The notes under the pieces were generated by a model. It made no database searches and was not told the DNA's origin. It saw only the letters and a program-made list of their open reading frames with translations. From Phyto melanocephala (lineage: Eukaryota; Arthropoda; Insecta; Diptera; Rhinophoridae), in NCBI GenBank assembly GCA_941918925.1, contig OW799233.1:76883797-76947796 (forward strand): DNA of 64,000 bases, read 5' to 3'. This document shows, piece after piece, positions 20,490-31,850 of this stretch. Made by a program: the position numbers and the translations under genes. How positions within the stretch are numbered: the first letter of the stretch is position 1; each line of letters begins with the position of its first letter.

Positions 20490-23400
20490 CTGCTGATGGA
20501 GGAATGCCTGTTTATCACAACAATAATTTTCGTGACTCTATTTAAATTATCTATAAATACAATTATATTAGATGCAACTATTAAAATAAAATCGTTTGTT
20601 TTTTTAAATCACTGTTATATTTTAAATCATACATTCCATAAAACAATTTTTAAATCTATTTTTATAAACTACCTTTGTATAAAATCAAATATATTTTCTG
20701 ATTGTGCTTGCATTGTTTATAAAAAATTTGTTCTCAACTATGGTTTTACAATCTTATAATGTAGAAAGAGTTAGTTCTAGAGAAAACCTTTACACTATGA
20801 TCCGAATACTTTGTAGAAGAACCTCTGGCTTAAATATATGCCATATAAATGCCCAAAGTCTAAACAATAAAATGGACGAATTTCGAATTATCTTTGAGAA
20901 GTCTGGCATGGACGTAATCTGTGTTTCGGAAACATGGTTTCGTATAGATATCAATGATAACAACTACAAATTGAGAGGATATCGTCTGTTTCGATGTGAT
21001 AGATTTTCAAACGCTGGAGGAGTTGCCATATATGTAAAATCATCAATTTCATGCAATTTAAAATGCAAATCTAAAAATGAAAATGAAGTTAATGATGGAA
21101 TTGTTGATCAGGAAATTAATGATTGCTACAGAGAAATAAGTATTTATAATGATGAATCCACCATAAATAATAAAAAACTAGAATATCTGTTTCTTGAAAT
21201 TTTTAATAATCACCAAAAACTTCTACTGGGTACAATTTACAGACCTAATAAACAAGTCAATGTTAAGCCTTTATTGGACAAGCTATCCTCGCTTACTCTT
21301 GGTTACACAGATATTATTTTAACTGGAGATTTCAATGCTAATATTTTAATTGACCATCGTTTAATGGACGAAATGTGTGCCATTGGTTTGACTTTAATAA
21401 ATAAATTTATACCAACACATTTTACAGCCAGTACATGTACTCTACTTGATCTTTGTTTTGTGGATAATATTTCTCGTACGTTATTATTTGACCAACTTTC
21501 CGCTTCTGTTTTCTCAAAACATGATCTTATTTTTTTATCATATGATTTTAAAACAACAGCACAAGAACGTACTATAACGTTCAGAGATTTTAAAAATATA
21601 GATTTTCAATCACTGGAAACACATCTAACGTCAATACCATGGAATCATACATTCTCAATCCCTACTGTGGATGAGCAGCTTGTTTTTTTACACCATCACA
21701 TTCAATATTTATATGATAAGTATGTATTGGTTAAAACTAAAACTATTAAAAATGAGAAACCATGGTTTTCTAATGAAATTAGATCTTTAATCAATGAACG
21801 AAATAATGCGTATGCTAGATGGAAGAGATTTAAAACCACTGCCCTTTATAATAATTTTAAAATCTGCAGAAGAAATGTTAATCTTAAAATTAGATTTGCA
21901 AAATCGAGGTTTTATGAAGAAAAGTTTCAACCAGCTATTTGCTCAAAAAAGAAATGGAGAGAAATTAAATTGATGGATATCGTTAGTAAATGTAATAACA
22001 CAGAAAGTACAATTGATGTTAATCAATTAAATTCAGAATTTGCCAACATACCAATGCCTGAAGCTAATATCAATTTTTACAACTGTGCTGATGTCTTACC
22101 AAATGCTAATCTACAAAATATACCAAATTTAAATTTTATTCATGCTACGAGGGAGGATGTACTAAAATCTATTTTAAGCATAAACTCAAATTCTGTAGGA
22201 GACGATGGTGTCCATCCAAAATTCATTAGATTGATATTATCACATATACTTCCACAGATTGAACATTTGGTTAACACAATAATAACAACATCAAAATTTC
22301 CATTAATGTGGAAATGTGCAAAAATAATACCTGTTCGCAAACCTGACAAGAATTACCGTCCAATTGCAATACTACCATTTTTGTCAAAACTTGTTGAAAG
22401 ATTACTTCATGCGCAGATGACCCAATATTTGTGTGACAACAATCTGTTATCTGAAAGACAATCTGGTTTTAGACCTAAACATGGCTGTATTTCTACACTC
22501 ATCGATGTTTCGGAGGAGTTACGTTCAAAAATGGACGATAATTTAGTATAATTTTTAGTTCTACTCGATCACTCTAAGGCGTTTGATACCGTTGAACATA
22601 ATATACTTTGTCAAAAATTGAAATACATGTGCCATTTTCAGACACTGCCGTTAAATTACTTCACTCTTATCTATGTGGTAGAAGTCAATTGGTATATTCT
22701 GGTTCGGAAAAATCAAATAGTTGCTCAATGGCTCGTGGTGTGCCACAAGGATCAATTCTTGGTCCACTATTATATACAATATACTCCAATGACTTACCGT
22801 ATAGACTTAACTACTGTGGAGTGCAGATGTACGCAGACGATGTACAACTTTTTATTAGCTGCTCGCCATCTAATATTAGTGAATGCATAAATAAATTAAA
22901 TCGCGATCTCGACAACGTACTTAAATGGGCGTCAACAAATGGTCTTTGTCTGAATGCAAAAAAGTCAAAGGCAATGATGATAAGTAAACAAAATGATTTA
23001 AGGTATGCTATACCACAAATAATCATTGGATGTTCCACTATCCAACTTGTTGAAAGTGCCAAAAATCTGGGAGTAACTTTTAATAATAACCTTTCATGGT
23101 CAAATCATGTTAATGCCATATGTGGAAAAGTACAAACTATGCTCAGGAATCTTTGGATGACTCAGTATTTTACACCACTTGATATCCGTATGTTGCTTGC
23201 CAAGACATATATACTACCAACACTAATGTATGGATGTGAATTGTTTTCAAGTTGCGACTTAATGAACAGGAATAAACTTAAGGTTGCTTATAACAATGTT
23301 GCTAGATATGTTTACGGACGTTCAAGATATAGTAGAATATCTCAGTTTTCATATCAAATTTATAATGTTTCGTTCGAAAATCTGTTAAAATGCCGTACAC

Positions 23401-23905
23401 TATTATTTTTACATAAAATTATCTACACTCATCAACCAGCTTATCTTTACAGAAGGTTACAATTCTCAAGATCGAATAGAGGCTATAGAATAAACTCCAT
23501 TCGATTCCGTAAACTGATATCTGAGAGACATTTCTATGTAAATGCCATTCGTCTCTGGAACGAACTCCCATCTCTAATTCAAGTAATAAACAATGCAAAG
23601 CACTTTAAATACGCAATTTTTACACACTTTGGATAAATAACAAAATAAATACATAAGTTATACGTAAATAACATTATTTATAATATTTTTTGTGTACCTA
23701 ACTATTTTTTATATATTTATATTTATTATTATTATTATTATTATTTTTTTTTTTATTCTCAATGTTTAATTTTATGATCTAGACAAAATCATTGTAAAAT
23801 ATTATTTTTTTTGCCTTTATCTTCCCAGTACTATTAAATAAGATTGTATCTTGTTGTACTGTATTTTCCTTATAAATAAATAAATAAATAAATAAATAAA
23901 ATATA
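20490..23905 (+). mobile_element. CR1-like/Jockey-superfamily non-LTR element inserted in repeat A
   Basis: A non-LTR element without ORF1 and with a TAAA-repeat tail (about 23876-23900), lying between two halves of repeat A. It has ATT microsatellites in the 3' UTR (23727-23745). The 5' end is inferred from the loss of repeat A homology; no TSD could be fixed because the target contains repetitive A/T. Confidence 0.7.
20740..23636 (+). pseudogene. ORF2 (endonuclease-RT) with one stop and one frameshift
   Basis: Starts at the ATG at 20740. Endonuclease: NICHINAQSLNNKMDEF, ICVSETWF, RCDRFSNAGGVAIYVKSS, LTGDFNANIL, SKHDLIFLSYDF. RT: YRPIAILPFLSKLVERLLH, QSGFRPKHGC, motif A VLLDHSKAFDTVEHN (22558-22600), motif B ARGVPQGSILGPLLYTIYSN, and catalytic YADD (about 22830). 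An in-frame TAA at 22549-22551 lies just before motif A. A single-base shift near 22630-22640 moves the frame for 22640-23636. Otherwise about 960 residues, full length for the EN-RT of this group. No ORF1 is found upstream. Confidence 0.85.
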
Positions 23906-23919
23906 CATACATATGTATT

Positions 23920-25060
23920 TATATACCAGTCAAAGTTGGCAAATCATATTTGTTGAATATAAAGGTCAAAGCTAACGGGTATACATATTTAAATAAAACA
24001 CAATTTCAATTTTTTAAATTAATTATTATATTTGATATTCCGGGCGGCTCATTTTAACCCCTGTGTATGGTAAAGGCGTCTTTGTATTCGGCTTGGATTA
24101 CTAAAAAATTAAGGTTACGAAAATGTGCATATGCATACATAAGCATATTTTTGCTGCTTTTTTACTTACCGTTTACTTCTTGTGTATATTCTGCAGACTT
24201 ATCAAAAATCCCAATTATTGAAAAACTTATTTTACAAATATTTATTATTTTAATGTAAAAAATTTAACAATATTTTTTTCAAAATTTTTTTGTTTTGAAC
24301 ATCAAGAATTCAACACACATTAGCTCTCTCACTATTGCTTATGCATTTTTTCGCGGTAGCAGCAATTTAATAAAAGATTGTTGCAAATGTGTTAGTACAA
24401 ACAGTTTGTATGTGTTAGTTTCAGTCATTCCCCTGCAGGAAACCGGGGGGCAAGTGTCTCCAAGTCACCAGTTTTGTCGACTATTGTGGTGACTTCTTGG
24501 CGACATTGTCAACAAAGTGTCTACATTTTTTTAATTTTCTTTGATGAGAAAAAAATGTATACACAATTAATAAGAGTTCTAATTAAATGAAATGTACCTA
24601 ATTTACTTTAAATATTTGATATTTAATGAATTCCCTAATTTTTTTAATAAAACATCATATTTTAACAAAAGTTTCATTAACGACGTCTATTTCAGAAAAG
24701 TATCAAAAGCGTAGACTAGAATTACTTTAATGCACTAGTGGATCTATGGTGACAATGTCTACACATGGTCCCAAAAGAACTACCTACTCAGTAGTACCAG
24801 TGTCAGTAGTAGATTTCCAATGACACGCACATGGTAAATGTCTATAGTAAGAAAGCATTGTCGGGGGTACAATAAGTCAGTAGTACTGGTGACAGTGTCA
24901 ATAGTGAATCAGTACTGATTCACTAGTGACATTTCCTAAAGGGTCATTTCTTGTAGGGTTGTTAGACACAGCATCAAATATTTGCAATTGAGTGGCCACA
25001 CTATGGTCACATTAGACACCTTTTTGTTTGTCTAAGTACCACAAAATAGTACAACAGTAT
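23920..25060. repeat. Dispersed repeat A, copy 2, right part
   Basis: 'aaaggtcaaagctaacggg', then 'gtgttagtacaaacagtttg' and 'gtatgtgttagtttcagtc', colinear with 150-680 of copy 1. It is interrupted at 24431 and resumes at 24944 with 'tcatttcttgtagggt', exactly as in copy 1 at 675-690. The 63-codon frame at 24067-24258 is not conserved in copy 1. Confidence 0.65.
24431..24943. mobile_element. 513-bp TIR element with copy-1 empty site
   Basis: Left end CCCTGCAGGAAA, right end complement CCCTTTAGGAAA. Copy 1 of repeat A reads straight through the site ('cagtcattcatttcttg' at 669-685), which proves insertion and limits the target duplication to about 2 bp (TC). Inside are nested short inverted repeats such as 'gtgaatcagtactgattcac'. 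No coding capacity. Superfamily unknown. Confidence 0.75.
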
Positions 25061-25544
25061 TATCAAATTTTCTATCATTGATATATAGGTACTCGAATTT
25101 TAGAAATAATATAAGATTCCTTTACTTAATTGTAAATAAAATCAAAAGCTGTGTCTCGCTTTCAATCAAGTATGGCATATTTTGCATGGACTATATTTAT
25201 CTATACACACGTTAAAAAAATGTTTATTGCTTTTTGAAAATTTTATAAATTTAAGAAAAATATTACAACTTCTTTCGAAGATTAGCCCTTGATATCTTAG
25301 AGAGGTTTGAAAATTTCTTGTACTTCATTTGCATATTTTCTAACTCTACAGCATATAAAAGAAAACAATTACAAACATACATAAAAATATGTATTTTTTT
25401 TAATACAAAAAATTAATTTATTTGATAACTTCTTAACCTATAAAGATACTAATCAGGTCGTTTGTAGGGTAAATATTTATTGTTTTGAAAGTTACACATA
25501 TTGCTAATTTACTTCATTAGTGCTATAATTAAAAGAAATATATA
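25061..25544. other. AT-rich intronic or intergenic sequence
   Basis: No gene, TIR or shared repeat noticed. Confidence 0.45.
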
Positions 25545-25552
25545 GTTTATAG

Positions 25553-26637
25553 CAAGAATGATTAAAAAAGATTACGCCATCACGCAGCCATAAAAAAACA
25601 TTTTTGCGCATATAGGAACTCTGACGTCACTCAAGCTGTGTTCTGATTGGCTAATAAAATTCAGCTGTATAACTAATAATGCTTGTGTAAAAACATGACA
25701 GTGGGACAAATTGTTATTTTTCTAGCTAAATGTTTTAAAAGCAAACAAATTCTTTATATATACATATATATTTTCATTATTTTTATTACAATATTTTACT
25801 ATTATATTAGGTGTAGAATTCATTTCATTTTGTTATATTATCAAATTTTCTTTTTCGCTTATAAGTAAGCGATAAGCGATTTCGACATTAAGTTACCTAA
25901 TTCTAAAATACATTTGACACATAAAAAAAGTTTTTTCACGTATTCGCTGGCTTCAATTTCTTTGGCTTCCAACAAATGCTTTTGTAAATATCCGCCTGAA
26001 AGTAATAGTCTGTTACCATTTAATTTGAAAAATATGGTGTAAGTTTGGAGGCGATCTTCTTCAAGATCAGTCGTCCTTGGAGCATTTTCCGCGACCAATT
26101 TTTCTTCAAAACTATTTGGAATATCATTTTGCTTTTCAGTTTCACGTAGTCCTTCATATACATTTGCAACTTCAGTTTCATTAGCAGTTTTCTTAAAAAT
26201 GCGCAATTTGTTAGGTTTTAATATAATTTCTCACTTGTTTTTTTGCTGTTACTTTGCTTGCATTTGCCCACTGCACATTTCATATTTGCTCTCTTTCTTA
26301 TCTCTTCACTTTATTTTGTTTTCTGTTTTTATTAATTTTGCAGCTTTTAAATAACCAAATTAAAACACTTTTTATATAATTTTAATATTATTTATATGTA
26401 TTTATTATAAAATATGACACCAAATTCGTTGTTTATTAAGCACGGGTGTAGTACTTTTTTTAGAACTCTCTGAGTAAATTAATTACAGGGCTGCCAACTA
26501 TTACAAAATACTTACATTTTTTGTAAGAAATTATAAATTTCACATATGATACAGACTTGGTAACCTTTGCGAGGGGATTACTACGTCATCTAACGGTAAA
26601 TCATGCGCAAGGCGTAATCTTTATTTAATCATTCTTG
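25553..26637. mobile_element. 1085-bp hAT-type element with 8-bp TSD
   Basis: TIRs of 26-27 bp begin CAAGAATGATTAAA at both ends and continue AAAGATTACGCC, with one A/T difference. Perfect 8-bp TSD GTTTATAG at 25545-25552 and 26638-26645. An 8-bp TSD is the hallmark of hAT transposases. Each end also carries a CRE-like site (TGACGTCA at 25622-25629, TGACGTAG near the other end). It contains one unrecognised ORF on the minus strand and no evident transposase. It lies 170 bp downstream of the M13 exon splice donor, so within an intron. Confidence 0.88.
25859..26206 (-). CDS. Unrecognised ORF inside the hAT-type element
   Basis: About 115 codons, opening with RIFKKTANETEVANVYEGL and ending with ECVK-like LFLCVKCILELGNLMSKS. 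The middle is charged (EEKLVAENAPRTTDLEEDRL). There is no ATG at the start: the frame begins with TTG at 26204-26206 and stays open a few codons further, to a stop near 26225, so it may be an exon or a piece of a longer protein. I recognise no domain. It could be a transposase relic, cargo taken from a host gene, or chance; composition is less AT-biased than the flanks, which favours a real origin. Confidence 0.35.
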   Translation of the reverse strand: MRIFKKTANETEVANVYEGLRETEKQNDIPNSFEEKLVAENAPRTTDLEEDRLQTYTIFFKLNGNRLLLSGGYLQKHLLEAKEIEASEYVKKLFLCVKCILELGNLMSKSLIAYL

Positions 26638-26808
26638 GTTTATAGTAAGTAAAGAAGTTTGTTTTTTAATTTAATTGTAAATAAATTATTCTGTAATAAA
26701 TTCATTTTCATAAATAAATTATAGAAACAATTTGAGTTGTGGCCCTAAAGTAGAAGAGCATATAGAACAGAATAAGGTTTTATATGTTAAACGAGTGTAG
26801 ATACTTAC

Positions 26809-27205
26809 GTTGCATTTGCAAGTCAACCGACTCTTGTGCACTTCGAATTGCTCGAAGACTTGTCAGCCTATTAGCATTTAAACCAGATGAACAGCTAAAA
26901 TTTTTGAAATCAACACATGGATCGAAATTCCAATTCAAATTTGCGTGTATACTAGAAGCTGCTATTTTACATATGGGATCCGAACACTCTGGAGGTGGAG
27001 CTGCTGTTGGTAAACAACCTTCATCATCCATATAACAATCTCGTGGCAATTGAGATGGTGCTGTGCTTATTAAAAACAATATCGGCGATGCAACTAGTAG
27101 GGATGTAACTAATAATGTTGCCGTAGTTATTGCTATTTTGTGAACAGTTGCTGAAGTACGCAGCCATACACATGGTGCACAGCATATCCATCCAAAGGCA
27201 GTATT
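26809..27205 (-). CDS. Neprilysin-like (peptidase family M13) exon: TM anchor and N-terminal ectodomain
   Basis: An internal 397-bp exon of a host gene. The acceptor TTAATTAATAG lies just above 27205 and the donor GTAAGTAT is at 26808-26801; phase 0 in, phase 1 out. It encodes a short cytosolic stretch (AFGWICCAPCVWLRTSATVHK), a type II membrane anchor (IAITTATLLVTSLLVASPI), then the start of the ectodomain with the conserved Cys spacing of M13 enzymes (CSDPICKIAASSIHANL, then DPCVDFKNFSCSS). M13 proteins are zinc endopeptidases of the cell surface that cut small peptides. The HExxH zinc site would lie in downstream exons, which I do not find in the window. Because TEs fill the flanking introns, this may be a very long gene. 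Confidence 0.85.
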
Positions 27206-27429
27206 CTATTAATTAAAATATTGTGTAAAATTATTAGAAATTTAAATAAAAATGTTATTCATATACATATAAAAAAATTATAATCTTAAATTTAATTCTG
27301 CTTTATTTTATAATCCAATCGTGTGATTCTAAAGCGTCCACCCTCTAACGTTGTTTTTTTTTTCAACTAGTGCTTATTGTTGTGTATACGCTTGAACAAC
27401 GCTGGTAAATATTGCGACATTACTTTGGC
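27206..27429. other. Intron of the M13 gene, nothing recognised
   Basis: AT-rich sequence upstream of the M13 exon on the minus strand; no branch point or further exon identified with confidence. Confidence 0.4.
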
Positions 27430-27760
27430 CGATTTTGCCAAAAAAAAATCATCTTTTCAGATGAAGATCATTTTGATATTGGCGGGTATGTAAACAAGCA
27501 AAATTGTCGTATATATTGAAAAGCCGATACACCATAAACGAGTCAATATTTGGTGCGGATTTTGGTCCAGAGGCATAGTTGGGCCATTTTTCTTCGAAAA
27601 TGAGCAAGGAGTGGCTGTAGTCAATGGCGATCGTTATCGGGCCATATTGAACAAATTTCTTGTTCACAAAAATTGAAGAGGAGGATATTGGCAACATTTG
27701 GTTTCAACAGGATGGCGCTACGTGCCACACAGCCGAAGCTACACTTTTTATAGCATTTTC
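27430..27760 (+). pseudogene. Mariner-like transposase fragment 1 (catalytic core)
   Basis: Reads IIFSDEDHFDIGGYVNKQNC (first catalytic Asp), then after frameshifts IWCGF, GIVGPFFFENEQG, VNGDRYRAILNKF and IWFQQDGATCHTAEATL (second Asp, about 27715). At least three frame changes. It belongs to the same family as the fragment at 28530-28988. The HTH part and the third Asp are missing. Confidence 0.75.
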
Positions 27761-28496
27761 AAAAAAAAAAAGTTTACAATTTATTGGCTCTTATGGCAAC
27801 CCACAACAATATTTTGCTTACTTGGCCCAATCAATCACACAGGTACGGCAATCGTTTGAATGCATAGTAAGCAGTGATAGGAATTTAGCTATTTTCTCAT
27901 CAAAACTCGCAATTTCAATTGAATTGGTGTTGTGCTTATTGAATTAATTAAATTTGAATTCAATTAAACGGGCCAAAATACGGTTAAGCTATTAGTGATA
28001 TTGTGATGGTATTATATTTTAAGGAGGAAGGTAAGGTTCAGTATTTACTAAGCTCTGCAGCCGTTTTACTTCAGCACCCAACAGGGCCGATTTAACTGAG
28101 AATTTAAAAAAAGCTGTTTAGTTTTTAGCTGTTCGATAAATTCTAATTTTATTTTCAAAAATTTACAACTTATATAATAATTTATTGTATGGTCAGCATT
28201 AATATGGCACAGCAACAAATCAATATTGAATTGGCTGTTCCCACGGGAATTTGCAATGTTGACAATTCTTTTCTTTTAGCTACCAAATATTTGTTGCACG
28301 TGAAAACAATTAATACGCAAACATTCAATACAAAAATCATATTACATTATTCCTATCACAACACTTTACAACAAAAAGTTTTAATGTTCATTTATGCAAG
28401 GGTGTTTTTTAAGCCCGATAGAACTTGAAATTGTAAAAAATAACACAAAAAATTAAACTGTAATCAAAATTTTTTTTTTATTCGAAAGATCAATAC
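27761..28496. other. AT-rich spacer
   Basis: The frame at 28189-28428 shows no recognisable domain. No repeat identified. Confidence 0.4.
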
Positions 28497-28988
28497 GTGA
28501 CATTAACATTTGAAAATGATTTCGGGCATATGGGCACCGCGGCTGTTCTTGACGAAGCGCATTCTGGACGTCCGTTGTTTTATCGCAAATTTGTGTTCAG
28601 CGATGAGGCGCATTTTTGGCTTAACGGGATTGTTAATAAGCAAAATTGCCGCATATGGAGCGAGACCAATCCACAAGAGACCCTACAGACTCCATTACAT
28701 CCAGAAAAATGCACCGTTTGGTGCGGTTTTCACGCTGGTGGCATCATCGGACCTTATTTCTTCAAAAATGAGGCCGGAGCTCGCGTTACGGTCAATGGAG
28801 ATCGTTACCGCACCATGATCAATGATATTTTGTTTGAAAATATGGATGACATTGATCCGGAGGAGATGTGGTTTCAACAGGATGGCGCTACGTGCCATAC
28901 AGCGAACGCAACCATCGACTTATTGAAATCAAAATTTGGCGATAAGTTGATTTCGAGAAATGGACCTGTCAATTGGCCTCCAAGGTAA
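28497..28988 (+). pseudogene. Mariner-like transposase fragment 2 (DD41D type)
   Basis: Open from 28497 to 28988: FVFSDEAHFWLNGIVNKQNC (first Asp), KCTVWCGFHAGGIIGPYFFK, VNGDRYRTMINDI, MWFQQDGATCHTANAT (second Asp), ending NGPVNWPPR just before the third Asp would come. The spacing matches the DD41D copy at 35706-36773. N-terminal DNA-binding domain deleted: DEAHSGRPLFYRK joins directly to the core. DINE-like sequence begins immediately after the stop. Confidence 0.8.
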
Positions 28989-28989
28989 T

Positions 28990-29432
28990 ATAGTCCTTTG
29001 TTATTCCAAAATCTTTGTCAATAGAGAAATTATATGAATTTAAGATAAACCATTATATGGAAGGTGCGCCTAAAAGTGGACGCGTCACCTGGCATAAAAA
29101 TCACATTGATCAGAAAGCTATATGTATGAAATTTCACCATCACACATCTAATTTTGTCGGTTTTATGAGCTTTTAAATTTCATTACCAGTAGATAACGTG
29201 AAAAGTGAGCGTTATAGTAGGCGTGTCGAAGTTGTCCTTTGTTATTCCAAAATCTTTGTCCATAGAGAAGTTATATGAATTTAAGATAAACCGTTATATG
29301 GGAAGTGGGCTCAAAAGTGGTCGTGTCACATTTATTTTCTGTTATGTAGAACAAAGCCTTTAACCAAAAAACAATGTTTGCAAAATTTCAGAATCGTACA
29401 TATAATTTTGTCTGTTTCATAAGGTTTTATAT
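28990..29432. mobile_element. DINE-like element, left part (split by gypsy composite)
   Basis: Contains two units of 'gttattccaaaatctttgtc' plus 'atagagaaattatatgaat', as in 4370-4420, and ends with 'aatcgtacatataattttg'. The right part is at 37324-37632; joining the two gives a sequence colinear with the reverse complement of 43980-44050. Confidence 0.8.
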
Positions 29433-29460
29433 TGTTACAGATTAATTTTAAAATAGCTTA
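29433..29460 (+). repeat. Gypsy composite 5' LTR remnant
   Basis: The 28 bp TGTTACAGATTAATTTT...AGCTTA equal the first bases of the LTR at 35505. The rest of the LTR is replaced by the ACTAGC element. Confidence 0.75.
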
Positions 29461-29559
29461 TACTAGCCAATCCCGGCGCGCGTTGCTACGCCCCTTCATG
29501 AATTTTAATCGCATTCTAAATTTTAATCGAATATCAAGTGCAAGGCTAAAAACTATAAC

Positions 29560-30215
29560 TTTTTCTTTATGAGCGTGGCACTGCCCACTTTTCTAATTAC
29601 GAAACTGTATAGTCATGACAGCACAATAAGTGTGCAAAGTTTCAGAAAAATCGGTCCAGTGTAAGTACCTCAAAATGATAACTTTTTTTATGGGCGTGGC
29701 ACTGCCCACTTTTCTAAATACGAAACTGTATAGTCATGACAACTCAATATGTGTGTAAAGTTTCAGAAAAATCGGTCCAGTGCAAGTACCTCAAAATGAT
29801 ACCTTTTTTTTAATGGGCGTGGCACTGCCCACTTTTCTAATGAGGAAAGTGTAAAGTCATGATAGCTCAGTATGTTTGCAAGGTTTCAGAAAATTCGGTG
29901 CAGTGCAAGTAGCTAAAACTGATAACTAATTTTTTATGGGCGTGGCCCCGCCCACTTTTTTTATCACGAAATTATAAAGTCATGACAGCTCAATATGTGT
30001 GCAAAGCTTCAGAAACATCGGCCCAGTGCAAGTAACTCAAAATTAAAACTTTTTTAGGGGCGTGGCCCCGCCCACTTTTCTTATCACGAAATTATTTAGT
30101 CATGAGAGCTCGATATGTGTGCAAAATTTCAGAAAAATCGGTCATGTGCAAGTAGCTTAAAATGCTAACTAATTTTTTATGGGCGTGGCCCCGCCCACTT
30201 TTTTCCACCCATAAA
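29560..30215 (+). repeat. Tandem array, about 122-bp unit, 6 copies
   Basis: The phrase 'gggcgtggc...gcccactttt' recurs at about 29570, 29691, 29814, 29936, 30057 and 30179, each followed by 'gtcatgacagctcaatatg' and 'tttcagaaaaatcggtcc'. Units 1-3 carry 'gcactgcccac', units 4-6 'gccccgcccac', so the array grew in two blocks. Confidence 0.85.
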
Positions 30216-30289
30216 CACTCCCTGGTATGTGTACAACAACTTGCCAAAGTTTGAGTCCGATCGGTTTTACAGTTTCGGAGTCTATAGCT

Positions 30290-30331
30290 AACACACACAC
30301 ACACACGCACACACACACACACACACACACA
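30290..30331 (+). repeat. (AC)n microsatellite
   Basis: About 20 AC repeats with one 'gc' interruption, at the 3' side of the ACTAGC element. The minus-strand 'CVCVCV' frame over it is an artefact. Confidence 0.9.
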
Positions 30332-30367
30332 GAGTTTCACTTTTATATAAATAGATTATAAATAGAA

Positions 30368-31850
30368 TAAGGCGCATGTAAGGAAACTAGTTGCTACAGA
30401 ATATGAGAAAATACCACCACAGTCAGAAAGTGTAGTATGGGCACGTATAGGAGGAGAATGTGTGGTTGTGGGTGGTAGAAAAAACAGATATAAAAAGTGA
30501 CTTCATAACAGCAAAAGCCCTTGTCAAAACCAGCAATGACGGAAGAGTCCCTGTAAGAGTGCTTAACCTTTCCGCCTGTGAAAAAGTCGTCAAGCCAAAA
30601 TCCGAACTAAGTCAATGTGCTAAAACTGAGGCAATAATTTATTGTGAAATGAAATCGGGTCCTGTCAGTATCTCAAACAGAGAGCAGGAAATGCTAGCAG
30701 AATTCGTAGAGAAGTGGGTTAAAGGCTTATCGCCGCCCGATAGAAATAAAGCAAAACAGCTACTCAGAAAACATGCATCCATCTTCGCTCTGAAAGGTCA
30801 ACATCAAGGTAGAACATCACTTGTGAAACATCAGATAAATACCGGCGATGCAAGGCCTATAAAATAAGCTCCTAGAAGTATTGCTCTGACGAAGCGTAAT
30901 GAAGTCAAAGAACTTGTCAATGAAATGGAGCGGAATGCGTCGATTATAGAAAACTGAATGACGTCACTAAGAAGGACAGTTATCCACTACCAAGAATCAA
31001 TGACACTCTGGACACGCCAGCTGGAAAAAAATGGTTCTCTACATTAGACCTGCAAAGTGGTTATTGGCAAGTGGAAATATCTGATAGAGATAAGGAGAAA
31101 ACAGCTTTTAGTGCAAGTGACGGGCTATGGCAGTTTAATGTGATGCCAGCCACATTCGAGCGATCTTGATGACATAATTGTCATGGGTAAAAGTTCTGAC
31201 GACCACCTGAAAAATCTTGAAGAAGGTCTTAAATGAAATGAATTAAGTGGCTGGACTTAAACTAAGCGCAAAGAAATGTGCATTGTTCCAGAAAGAGGTA
31301 AAATATTTGGGGCATCGACTCGCAGAGGATGGTATCATAACTGACGAAGATAAAGTTCAAGCTGTAAGGGACTGGTGTCGCCCGAAAAATCCGCAGGAAT
31401 TACGTAGTTTTCTAGGCCTCTGTACCTACTACAGGCGATTTGTGCCAAATTTCGCCAGTCTACATGAGCTCACCAAGAAGTCACGACAATTCCTGTGGGG
31501 TGAAGCACAAGAACAAGCATTCCAGAAGCTCAAGGAGTTGTTATGCGTAGCACCAGTTTTGGCATATCCTATCGCTGGAGAGAAATTTGTATTGGATAGC
31601 AATGCAAGTGGCTACGGGATAGGTGGTGTTCTTTCGCAGGTTGTAAATGGAACAGAAAAGGTGAAAGGATACTACAGTCGGAAACTCTCGAATCCTGAAA
31701 AAATTTATTGTGTAACACGTTGAGAGTTTCTGGCAGTTGTAGAGTGTGTAAAGCCTTACCACATGTATGTGTATGGACAACACTTCGAACTAAGAACCGA
31801 TCACTCTGCACTCAGATTTTTAAATAGCTTAATTTACATTATAATTTATT
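30368..31850 (+). pseudogene. Gypsy pol copy B, defective twin of copy A
   Basis: Protease tail, linker (30460-30867, identical in protein to copy A), RT with the same deletions around 30935, 31147 and 31240, and RNase H (31247-31723; one visible amino-acid change, DWS to DWC). The TAA in the linker, the loss of FGLCNAP, and the jump from RNase H into LTR sequence are all shared with copy A. Only about four base differences were noticed over nearly 1480 bp. Sequence begins abruptly at 'aataaggcgcatg'. Confidence 0.9.

Larger units (their letters stand above)
29461..30352 (+). mobile_element. ACTAGC minisatellite element, copy 1
   Basis: Starts ACTAGCCAATCCCGGCGCGC and ends with an (AC)n run and 'tttatataaatagat'. 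The core is a tandem array. Same head and tail style as 50878-53753. It carries no protein. It lies within the gypsy LTR, so it is younger than the composite or arrived with its source copy. Confidence 0.7.

Noticed and set aside
28189..28428. 79-codon plus-strand frame
   Set aside because: No domain, AT-rich, no supporting signals.
29560..30215. Regular repeats considered as a CRISPR array
   Set aside because: The units are contiguous 122-bp tandem repeats without unique spacers, in a eukaryotic transposon context.
30092..30340. Minus-strand frame with CVCVCV start
   Set aside because: It is the translation of the (AC)n microsatellite and the 122-bp array.
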